From positions 1-53,261 of the forward strand of contig CACAXP010000005.1 of the NCBI GenBank assembly GCA_902536485.1: 53,261 nt of DNA, in the 5' to 3' direction. Below are positions 20,294 through 28,317 of this stretch, one piece after another. The notes beneath the pieces are model-generated. The model had not been told where the DNA came from, searched no databases, and worked only from the letters and a program-made list of their open reading frames with translations. Numbering within the stretch: the first letter of the stretch is position 1; every line of letters begins with the position of its first letter. The position numbers were made by a program, and so were the translations under genes. The stretch is from an uncultured Alphaproteobacteria bacterium. GTDB taxonomy: Bacteria > Pseudomonadota > Alphaproteobacteria > Methylaequorales > Methylaequoraceae.

Positions 20294-21046
20294 TTAACCC
20301 TCTGAAAAAAAATTTTTTGGTTTTTTTGGTTTTTTTAAATATGTTGCACCCTTCACAAAAAGTTTCAAGGCTTCTAAGTGTATTGCTGTTGTAACCTTGA
20401 GGTTTTGAAAAATGTTACTAAAAAATATTGCTAAAAGATTTTTATCATTCATTTCAACTGATCTTCCTTTAAAGGATGCCTCGAAAATTTTTTGATTATT
20501 AATATTGTAATTAATAAACAAATTCACGAAATTTCTATCAATACTAAAAGTAATAACATAATGGCCATTTATATTAAAAAAAGGAGAAACGTGAAATCTT
20601 TTTTTTACAATATTTTGTTTACCTATTTCACAATAATATGAGTGTCTTTCGTTAAAGGTATTACTAACCTCATAAATTATGGCAGTTGCTTTATTTTTAT
20701 CGTCAAAACCCACAAAAACTGTGATTGGGTTAAACACATAGCCTAAAATTCTAGGTAAACAAAAAGACTTTATATCATAAATATTTTTTTTTCCTTTTTG
20801 TAAAAATTTTTTTTTTAATATTTCATATGTGTTATTTGATTTTTTACCAACTTCACCATGATCTTTATCGTAAAATGAAAATAAAGTTAATCTATTTTTT
20901 TTAAAAAATTTATATTTTTGTTTAAAGTTCAATGAAAACCAAAAATAGCAAAAATGATAATTAAATGAATGAGTAAAAGGTTTATATCTTGTATGTGAAA
21001 CAATACCTTCATATAAAGTATCGTTAACGTTATTAATCTTTTTCAT
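20294..21046 (-). CDS. DUF1365 family protein
   Basis: YEGIVSHTRYKPFTHSFNYHFCYFWFSL, LPRILGYVFNPITVFVGFD, YEVSNTFNERHSYYC. Confidence 0.93.
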   Translation of the reverse strand: MKKINNVNDTLYEGIVSHTRYKPFTHSFNYHFCYFWFSLNFKQKYKFFKKNRLTLFSFYDKDHGEVGKKSNNTYEILKKKFLQKGKKNIYDIKSFCLPRILGYVFNPITVFVGFDDKNKATAIIYEVSNTFNERHSYYCEIGKQNIVKKRFHVSPFFNINGHYVITFSIDRNFVNLFINYNINNQKIFEASFKGRSVEMNDKNLLAIFFSNIFQNLKVTTAIHLEALKLFVKGATYLKKPKKPKNFFSEG

Positions 21047-22289
21047 CGTTTCTTTTTAATATTCTTTTCACTATATGCAACGCGGAAGTAATTCCGTCCT
21101 CATGAAAACCATAACCTAAATATGCTCCACAAAACCAAATATTCTTTGTTCCTTGTATTGCTGTTATTTTTTTTTGATTTTCAAATGTATTTAAATCAAA
21201 TAATGGATGATCATAATATATTTTTTTAAAAATTTTTTCCTTAGATGGTAAAATAGATGGATTAAGAGAAACAAAAATATTCAAATCAGTATTCAGTTTT
21301 TGAAGTTTATTCATCCAATATGTGACGTTTACTCCACTTTTGTTAGTTTTATTTTCAATGTAATTCCAACTTGACCATGCTTTTATAGATTCTGGCATTA
21401 GTTTTTTATCAGAATGAACATAAACTTTGTTTTTGGTATACCTAATATCTTCAAATATCTTTTTTTCTTCTTTTTTTAAATTGATTATTGTTTTTACCTG
21501 ATCTGAATGAACTGCAATTACCAGATGGTCATATTTTTTTTTTTTACCTTTCACATCAAGAAAAATCTTATTTTCTTTTCTATGTAAAAATTTTACAGAG
21601 CTATTTTTGAAAGCTGAGATATTTTTTGACTTAAGAATTTTTTCAACATAGTTTTTACTCCCATCTAAAACAGTTCTCCATTTTGGACGATTTATAATTT
21701 TAAGAAGACCATGATTTACAAAAAACATTACAAATTTTTCAAATGGATATTTCTTTATTTCATTGATTTCCGATGACCAAATACTCGCTGCCATTGGGTA
21801 AAGATGTTTGTATTTGTAATAGTCAGAATAGTTTTTTAAATCTAAATATTCTTGAATTGTATAATTTTTATATTTTCTCATATGTTTTTTAGCTAACAGA
21901 TTAAAAGAAATAATTTCACACAACATTCTCCAAAACTTAAAATTTAGTAAATTTTTCTTTTGAGAAAATAATGTTGCTAAATTAGTTCCTGAATATTCAA
22001 TATCATCAATCTTATTTGAAACAGCAAAAGACATATCACTTTCATAAGATTTAACATTTAACTCCTCAAAAAGATTACATAGATTTGGGTAATTAATTTC
22101 ATTGAATACAATAAAACCAGAATCAACATTAATATTTCTTCCTTTATATTTGATTGTTTGTGTATGGGTGTGTCCACCAAAATAGGAATTTTTTTCAAAA
22201 AGATCTACTTTATAATTCTTTGACAAATAATGCGCACATGATAGACCTGAAATACCACTACCTACTACCGCAATTTTAAAATTCCTCAT
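21033..22289 (-). CDS. FAD-dependent amine oxidase-like protein
   Basis: KIAVVGSGISGLSCAHYLSKNYKVDLFEKNSYFGGHTHTQ, NVDSGFIVFNEINYPNL, WFCGAYLGYGFHEDGITSAL. Confidence 0.93.
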   Translation of the reverse strand: MRNFKIAVVGSGISGLSCAHYLSKNYKVDLFEKNSYFGGHTHTQTIKYKGRNINVDSGFIVFNEINYPNLCNLFEELNVKSYESDMSFAVSNKIDDIEYSGTNLATLFSQKKNLLNFKFWRMLCEIISFNLLAKKHMRKYKNYTIQEYLDLKNYSDYYKYKHLYPMAASIWSSEINEIKKYPFEKFVMFFVNHGLLKIINRPKWRTVLDGSKNYVEKILKSKNISAFKNSSVKFLHRKENKIFLDVKGKKKKYDHLVIAVHSDQVKTIINLKKEEKKIFEDIRYTKNKVYVHSDKKLMPESIKAWSSWNYIENKTNKSGVNVTYWMNKLQKLNTDLNIFVSLNPSILPSKEKIFKKIYYDHPLFDLNTFENQKKITAIQGTKNIWFCGAYLGYGFHEDGITSALHIVKRILKRNDEKD

Positions 22290-22344
22290 AAAATAATATT
22301 ATGAAAAAAAAATAGAAATTAAATTAAAAAAATCAATATATTGT

Positions 22345-22373
22345 TTGACAATAATATTTAACAACTATATATT
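22345..22373 (+). promoter_or_regulatory. Near-consensus sigma70-type promoter TTGACA-17 bp-TATATT
   Basis: Read directly: TTGACA 22345-22350, TATATT 22368-22373, 14 bp before a short ORF and ~98 bp before a perfect terminator. Confidence 0.6.
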
Positions 22374-22387
22374 GTTATAGGGCTAGT

Positions 22388-22462
22388 ATGATAATAACAA
22401 AATTTTGTGCAATAACATTCTCATCAATATTTTTGTTTTTACTAGTCTCAAGTCTATTTTAA
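22388..22462 (+). CDS. Candidate 24-aa hydrophobic microprotein MIITKFCAITFSSIFLFLLVSSLF (or the body of an sRNA)
   Basis: ATG to TAA between a strong promoter and an intrinsic terminator; single TM-like peptide; weak SD (GGG). Confidence 0.35.
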   Translation: MIITKFCAITFSSIFLFLLVSSLF

Positions 22463-22470
22463 TTTCCTCC

Positions 22471-22505
22471 AATAAAACCCTGATTCTTTCAGGGTTTTAT
22501 TGTTT
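22471..22505. terminator. Intrinsic terminator, probably bidirectional
   Basis: Perfect 13-bp inverted repeat AATAAAACCCTGA-TTCTT-TCAGGGTTTTATT with T-rich 3' side on both strands. Confidence 0.85.
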
Positions 22506-22670
22506 TCTATACAATTGTAACCAATAATTTGAAAGAAGAAAGTTTTCGTCCAGGCTCGTATTTTGCGTTGATAACTCTGAATTTGTATAATTATTCAGGT
22601 TTTTTTTGAATGAATGATTATGATCTTTACGAATTCTATCAACACGAATATTGTGAATTAAACCTAACAT
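22497..22670 (-). CDS. Small hypothetical protein, 57 aa
   Basis: Reverse frame MLGLIHNIRVDRIRKDHNHSFKKNLNNYTNSELSTQNTSLDENFLLSNYWLQLYRKQ*; co-directional with the upstream genes, stop inside terminator stem. Below track length cut-off. Confidence 0.45.
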   Translation of the reverse strand: MLGLIHNIRVDRIRKDHNHSFKKNLNNYTNSELSTQNTSLDENFLLSNYWLQLYRKQ

Positions 22671-22705
22671 AATCTCTTACAACGACGTAATGAAAATTTG
22701 TTTAA

Positions 22706-23026
22706 CTATTTTCTTAAATTACTTTTTCTAAATTCACACACAACTGTGAAAAAAGGGTCTCCTTCTCTGGGTTCTGTTCTTAAAAGTCTTCTATTTAGAT
22801 CACAATATTCCGCCACAAATGAATTAAGTAAATGGCCAGCATTTTTATATGATGAATGTATGGCCAAGAAAAAATTATCTGAATTTCTGCATTTATTAAT
22901 TTGCTTTTGAAGCTCACCAGGCAGGATGTTTTGATTGTATATTGCTTTACACCATGATTTGGCATAAGTTAATTCTGTAAAAAAAAATAAAGCTAAAAAA
23001 ATGAAAATTTTTATTAATATTTTCAA
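22706..23026 (-). CDS. Exported hypothetical protein (four cysteines after signal peptide)
   Basis: Signal peptide MKILIKIFIFLALFFFTELTYA; overlaps PAP2 gene stop. Confidence 0.65.
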   Translation of the reverse strand: MKILIKIFIFLALFFFTELTYAKSWCKAIYNQNILPGELQKQINKCRNSDNFFLAIHSSYKNAGHLLNSFVAEYCDLNRRLLRTEPREGDPFFTVVCEFRKSNLRK

Positions 23027-23805
23027 ATAAATATCCTCCAGTAAGTAAGTTTAACAAATTGGCTAAAACTCACCATTTTATCGTTTCTATATTTTTCCAT
23101 TTTAGTTTCATAATACAATTTATACAATAAAATTGGTATTAATGAACCAAGGTAGGCGCCAAATAAAATATCACTAAGAAAGTGCATCGACATAAAAATC
23201 CTCGAAATACCCATAAGGGCTGCAATTGCAAAAATGAACCAATAATATTTTTTGACATAAATTACCAAAAGTATTGCTAGTGTAAATGCAGCTTGGGTGT
23301 GTCCTGAGGGGAAGGAGTTTGCTTTGTGCAAAGCATTAAAAAAATCAACTCTTTCAAATCCCTCATTGAAAAAGTATTTTGGTCTAGCTACCCCTAATAT
23401 ATATTTCATCAAATTACAAAGAATACCTGCAGTAGCTAATGACCAAATCCAATGTTTACATACAAGTAAGTAGAAATCAAATGTATCAATGATTTTTATG
23501 TATTCTAAACCTGTTTTTTCTTTTAAGAGTTTTAACTTAATTTTATTTTTTAAAAGATATTTAATATTTAAATTAAAGAAAATGACTAAAGAACAAACTA
23601 TGATTATATTGAATGGATCAAGGACATCGGATAAAGGATCAATAATCTTTGAAAAAAATGTAAAAAAAAGTTCATGAAATGATCTTGTTACCTGAAAAAT
23701 AAAAATATCTAAAAAGTTAAAACTAAATGCTGTAACAACCAAAGTTATTATAAAGAACCTTAATGAGGAAATTTGATAAATAAATTTTATTTTATTATTA
23801 CTCAT
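23023..23805 (-). CDS. PAP2 superfamily membrane phosphatase
   Basis: GVARPKYF, SFPSGHTQAAF, SRIFMSMHFLSDILFGAYLG (three PAP2 motifs). Confidence 0.93.
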   Translation of the reverse strand: MSNNKIKFIYQISSLRFFIITLVVTAFSFNFLDIFIFQVTRSFHELFFTFFSKIIDPLSDVLDPFNIIIVCSLVIFFNLNIKYLLKNKIKLKLLKEKTGLEYIKIIDTFDFYLLVCKHWIWSLATAGILCNLMKYILGVARPKYFFNEGFERVDFFNALHKANSFPSGHTQAAFTLAILLVIYVKKYYWFIFAIAALMGISRIFMSMHFLSDILFGAYLGSLIPILLYKLYYETKMEKYRNDKMVSFSQFVKLTYWRIFI

Positions 23806-25403
23806 TAATTTTCAAAAAAATTGATTTCTACTTTTTTTCCTTGAGAATAATTAAAACCCTCAAATTTCTCGATTAATTTAAATTCATTAAAAGAGTTCTC
23901 TCTAATAAAACTACTATGTTTGCTAGTAACAATATACAGAATCTTTTCATCTTTTTTTAAATCATAATCAATGATATTTTTTTTTATAGCCTTGTGTGAA
24001 GTTAAAAAGGTTAAACTTGGTTCATTAAATCCATAGAGTAATACTTTATCGACATTATTAATTTTAGTGTCTATAAAGGAATTAATTTTCTCTGAAATCC
24101 AAAGAGTTTCCAACTTAGGTATCAAATAATAAACAGCTGAAAAATAAACTAGTGATTGAAACACACAGGCTGAAGAGATAAGTCTAAAAATATTTTTCTG
24201 TAAAAAATTAACTATCATTATCACTAATGCACAGATACCAAAAAAAGTTATTAACCAAAGGCTAAGGTCAATATTTGAATACTCATACACAATAAATACT
24301 TGAGCTGTTAAAAAACATATTGGATAGAAACACAGAATAAAAAATGAAAACTTGTGAATTATCCCATAAAGATTATTTTTTCCTATAATTGAAGGTAATA
24401 ATATACTGAGGGCTGCATATGACGGAAAAATATAGTGTGGAAGTTTTGTTGGAATTAATTCATAAAAAAATAACGGGACTACAAACCAAAAAAATATGAA
24501 AATTTGATAGTTTTTTTTCAAGAAAGAAAGTTTAAAATCTTTAAATATTTTTTTTAAAAGAATTGGAACAAAAATTACTCCCGGCCAAAACATTAATAAC
24601 ATTAATGTTGAGTAGTATCCTGGAGGAAATCCATGAGATTCCTGACCAGACCTGACTTTATTAAAAAGATCATTTATAGCTGATTCATGCCAAAAGAGAC
24701 CATCAGATATAATAGTAATTGTAATAAACCATGGAATGCTTACCAAAAGAAAAAGTAAGAATCCTCTTATAGTCCAAATGATTTTAAAGAAATTTTTTTT
24801 TTTAAATATACACAAAACAAATAATGGAAACATAGTAAAAATAAAAATTATTGGCCCTTTGATCAATACTCCAACAGCAGAGATGAGCCAAAAAATTATT
24901 TTATTTTTTAGGTTTAAAAAATTATCTTTCAAACCTTTTATTACAATTAAATTACTAGCTATTACTGTTAAAAATAAAAAACCATCTGTCTTAGCTTGAT
25001 GAATCTCTGAAATTGTTACAATTGGTAAAATTAGAAAGCAGACACACAAAATTGCATCTTTAAAGTCGTATTCTTTTCTTACAAAATTATAAATAAGAAA
25101 AATTGACAAAATAACTCCAAAAAATGACGGTAGCCTATATACCCAAATTTCATCATAGGGAGGGTTTCCAAAAAAATAATTTGAAATTGATTGCAACCAA
25201 TAAATTCCAATTGGCTTTTTATACCTAACTTCGTCCTGCATTTTAATATCCACAAAATTTTTAGTCTCCATCATTGTTTTTGATGCTGTAGAAAACCTTG
25301 CCTCATCTCTATCCATCACTGGAAGTTGCATAACGCCCTGAATAAAAAATAAAAAGGTTAAAAATAGAATAAAATAAATAGACTTTTCTTTTAAAAAATT
25401 CAT
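23805..25403 (-). CDS. ArnT/PMT-like glycosyltransferase (GT83)
   Basis: MDRDEARFSTASKTMMETKNFVDIKMQDEVRYKKPIGIYWLQ signature, multiple TM. Confidence 0.92.
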   Translation of the reverse strand: MNFLKEKSIYFILFLTFLFFIQGVMQLPVMDRDEARFSTASKTMMETKNFVDIKMQDEVRYKKPIGIYWLQSISNYFFGNPPYDEIWVYRLPSFFGVILSIFLIYNFVRKEYDFKDAILCVCFLILPIVTISEIHQAKTDGFLFLTVIASNLIVIKGLKDNFLNLKNKIIFWLISAVGVLIKGPIIFIFTMFPLFVLCIFKKKNFFKIIWTIRGFLLFLLVSIPWFITITIISDGLFWHESAINDLFNKVRSGQESHGFPPGYYSTLMLLMFWPGVIFVPILLKKIFKDFKLSFLKKNYQIFIFFWFVVPLFFYELIPTKLPHYIFPSYAALSILLPSIIGKNNLYGIIHKFSFFILCFYPICFLTAQVFIVYEYSNIDLSLWLITFFGICALVIMIVNFLQKNIFRLISSACVFQSLVYFSAVYYLIPKLETLWISEKINSFIDTKINNVDKVLLYGFNEPSLTFLTSHKAIKKNIIDYDLKKDEKILYIVTSKHSSFIRENSFNEFKLIEKFEGFNYSQGKKVEINFFEN

Positions 25404-25452
25404 TGTTTTTCAATTACACTAGTTTAGATTTAGGTTACCATAGCTTTTAATA

Positions 25453-26154
25453 ATGAATAGATTTACAATTATAATCCCAATTTTTAACGAAACTGAATCT
25501 ATTTTTAAATTAATAGACGAGATTTTCCATGAATTCAAAAAAATAAATCCAGAAATAGTAATCATTGATGATGGAAGTACTGACAGTTTTCAAAAAAATT
25601 TTAAAATAAAAAAACTAGAAAAAATTAAAGTCTATAAACACAAATCTAATCTTGGTAAATGTAAGGCTATGAATACCGGTATACAAAAAGCATCAAATAA
25701 TATAGTTTGTATAATAGACGGCGACGGACAAAACCCTCCATATGAAATTAAAAACCTGATAGATAAATGGAAAAAGATTCCAGAAAATAAAAAATATTTT
25801 GCTATTGTGTGTGGAAACAGAAAAAATAGAGTTGACACCTTAATAAAAAAAATAAGCTCAAAAGTAGCAAATAAAATCCGAAAATTTATTTTAAATGATG
25901 ATTGTAATGATACAGCTTGTGCTCTAAAAGTTTTTAGAAAGACAGATTACTTAAAAATCAAATACTTTAAAAATATGCATAGATTTCTTCCAGCATTATT
26001 TAAAATGAATGGCGGGAAAATTTTTAATGTACAAGTAAACGATAGAAAACGGTTTGGAGGAGAATCAAAATTTAATTTCAATAATAGGTTTTGGATTGGA
26101 ATTATTGATCTTATTAAAGTATGGATATTAATAAAAAAAAGGAGTAATAAATGA
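25453..26154 (+). CDS. Family 2 glycosyltransferase (polyprenyl-phosphate sugar transferase-like)
   Basis: IIIPIFNETESIFKLIDEI, VIIDDGSTD, NLGKCKAMNTGIQ, IIDGDGQNPP, RFGGESKFN. Confidence 0.92.
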   Translation: MNRFTIIIPIFNETESIFKLIDEIFHEFKKINPEIVIIDDGSTDSFQKNFKIKKLEKIKVYKHKSNLGKCKAMNTGIQKASNNIVCIIDGDGQNPPYEIKNLIDKWKKIPENKKYFAIVCGNRKNRVDTLIKKISSKVANKIRKFILNDDCNDTACALKVFRKTDYLKIKYFKNMHRFLPALFKMNGGKIFNVQVNDRKRFGGESKFNFNNRFWIGIIDLIKVWILIKKRSNK

Positions 26155-26453
26155 CACAAGAACAAATTTGGCTGATTGTTGGTTTTATTGGACAAACTGT
26201 ATTTGCATCTAGATTTTTAATCCAATGGGTTGTAAGTGAAAGAGCATCCAAGAGTATTATACCAAATATTTTTTGGTGGATAAGTCTGGCAGGGAGTATG
26301 ATTTTGTTAAGTTATGCTATTCACAAAGTTGACCCGGTATTTATTGTTGGTCAATCTTGCGGTTTTCTTATTTATTCTAGAAATATTTATTTAATTAAAA
26401 AGGAGGGAAAAAATAAAAAAAACGATCCCTCAAAAATAATGAAGGTGAATTAA
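26151..26453 (+). CDS. LABN-domain (lipid-A-disaccharide synthase N-terminal-like) small membrane protein
   Basis: GQTVFASRFLIQWVVSERASKSIIPNIFWWISLAGSMILLSYAIHKVDPVFIVGQSCGFLIYSRNIYLI. Confidence 0.9.
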   Translation: MTQEQIWLIVGFIGQTVFASRFLIQWVVSERASKSIIPNIFWWISLAGSMILLSYAIHKVDPVFIVGQSCGFLIYSRNIYLIKKEGKNKKNDPSKIMKVN

Positions 26454-26459
26454 ATAAAT

Positions 26460-27059
26460 ATGAGTTTTAAAAAAATTCATCAAGAAATTTTGAAAAAAAG
26501 CTCAAAATTCAGAATAGTAAAAAATGAAATAGAAAAAAATGGCATAATTAAAATACAAAAATCTAGACTCGACCTTTTCTCATTTATTACAAAAACTATA
26601 ATTTCACAACAAATCTCATATAAAGTTGCTCAGTCTTTATGGAAAAAGTTTTGCTTTTTTTTAAAAACTGAATATCCAAATAAAATTGATATAACTAATA
26701 ATTATCAATTAAACAGTGCTCTCAGAAATATTGGAGTTTCGCAAAAAAAAAAAAGTTACATAAAGGCCTTTTATGACTCAAAAGAGAAAATCTTAGACGA
26801 TTTGGAATCTCAAAGTGAAGAAAAAATTCGAAACACATTAATTAAATTTTCCGGGATAGGAAATTGGACGTGTGATATGGTTTTAATTTTTTATTTTAAT
26901 AGGATGAACATCTTTCCAACTTCTGACTTGATAATAAAAAAAACGACTGAAAAACTCTGTGTCTTAGAAAATAAGAAGATAGATTTTATAAATTCTTTCT
27001 CACCTTATCTTAGTATTTTTTCATTGCATCTTTGGAAAATGTCTAAAAGGGTTCTCTAG
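26460..27059 (+). CDS. DNA-3-methyladenine glycosylase II-like HhH-GPD protein
   Basis: FITKTIISQQISYKVAQSLWKKF, LIKFSGIGNWTCDMVLIF, FPTSDLIIKK. Confidence 0.88.
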   Translation: MSFKKIHQEILKKSSKFRIVKNEIEKNGIIKIQKSRLDLFSFITKTIISQQISYKVAQSLWKKFCFFLKTEYPNKIDITNNYQLNSALRNIGVSQKKKSYIKAFYDSKEKILDDLESQSEEKIRNTLIKFSGIGNWTCDMVLIFYFNRMNIFPTSDLIIKKTTEKLCVLENKKIDFINSFSPYLSIFSLHLWKMSKRVL

Positions 27060-28313
27060 AAAAAATTTTTTTTTTTTAATATTACTTGTTTTAGGCCATT
27101 TTAGAGAATTAACAGCTTTACATTCATCGCAAATAAATTGCCACTGTTTGTGTCTAGTTTTGCAAGAAATACAATACCACTCCGGCGACGCATTTACATC
27201 ATGCACGTCGTTAGGCATAGAAAGTTTCTCACTTTTTTTACAAATTTCTTCATATAAGTTTTTAGTTCTTTCATCCCAATTTTCTCTTGGAATGTCATCT
27301 AAATATTTTTGACTTTCTCCCCAGATTTTTGCTTGAAAGGCAGACATTGCAAGTGACAGTCTTACTTCATCTGATGAATTTAAGTGCTTTTTCATAACTT
27401 TTACAATTAGCTTATGTCTTTTTAATGAATCAGCATTATTTTTGAGACCATGTTTAATAAAGGTTTCAATGATTTCAGGACAATTAAAGTTAAACCAATT
27501 TTTTTCAATGAGTTTTGCAGCCTTACTTATTTCATTATTTTTTATAAATTGTTTAATAGCCTCTATCAGAACGTGGAAAGAGTTTTCAGATATTTTAATA
27601 GAATCAAAAATATTTTTTCCAGACAAAGCATGAAGGTTCGCTTGAAGACTGCTTAATAATGTATTATCAGCTGCTTTTATTCTTTTTATTGACTCCCACC
27701 CTAGCTCCCATTCTTTCTTTTGCGAATATAAAATTGCTAGTTTTTCAGAAATCCAAGGATCATTTTCATATTCTTTTCTATATTCTAAAAGAAAAGATAA
27801 AGCTTTATCAATATTTTTCTCCTTTAGAGCTACCATCACGTCAGCTCTTCGCGAAATATAATAGGCTTTTGGAATAGTTTTTAAGATTTTTAAATATTTT
27901 TGTGCATCATCTAAATTATTGTTTGACAGCGCTGTATTAAAGAGCATAACCGTTGAAAACATTTCATTCTTTAAATATTTTTTTATTTTTCTAGAATTTT
28001 TTTCTAATGCTTCCTTATCACCTAAAAAAAGATTGATGGCTAGATCATCTAAAGACTCATTTCCTAATGCTAAGTATTTTTCTTTTTGTGAAAAAGAAAC
28101 TTTTTCAGGAATATTTTTAATCTTAGAAACTAGAAATAAAAATAAAATTACGCTTAAAAAAATGAAAAAAATGACTGCAGATAAACCTACAACATTAGTT
28201 TCAATCAAATACTCTTGCCAAACTATTCTTACCTTTCCAGGCCTATTACTTATCCAAACTGCAAAATAGGATAAAATTATTGTAATAAGAAAAAACTTTG
28301 TAATTTTAAACAA
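27021..28313 (-). CDS. hemY: HemY-like protein (HemY_N and TPR) with C-terminal zinc ribbon
   Basis: N-terminal two-TM HemY region (RPGKVRIVWQEYLIETNVVGL), TPR-like middle, C-terminal WYCISCKTRHKQWQFICDEC; adjacent to hemD/hemC. Confidence 0.85.
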   Translation of the reverse strand: MFKITKFFLITIILSYFAVWISNRPGKVRIVWQEYLIETNVVGLSAVIFFIFLSVILFLFLVSKIKNIPEKVSFSQKEKYLALGNESLDDLAINLFLGDKEALEKNSRKIKKYLKNEMFSTVMLFNTALSNNNLDDAQKYLKILKTIPKAYYISRRADVMVALKEKNIDKALSFLLEYRKEYENDPWISEKLAILYSQKKEWELGWESIKRIKAADNTLLSSLQANLHALSGKNIFDSIKISENSFHVLIEAIKQFIKNNEISKAAKLIEKNWFNFNCPEIIETFIKHGLKNNADSLKRHKLIVKVMKKHLNSSDEVRLSLAMSAFQAKIWGESQKYLDDIPRENWDERTKNLYEEICKKSEKLSMPNDVHDVNASPEWYCISCKTRHKQWQFICDECKAVNSLKWPKTSNIKKKKFFLENPFRHFPKMQ

Positions 28314-28317
28314 TTTG

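Noticed and set aside
27442-28269. + strand ORFs (27442, 27450, 27659, 27919) antisense to hemY
   Set aside because: Overlap the supported HemY-like gene and lack recognisable domains.
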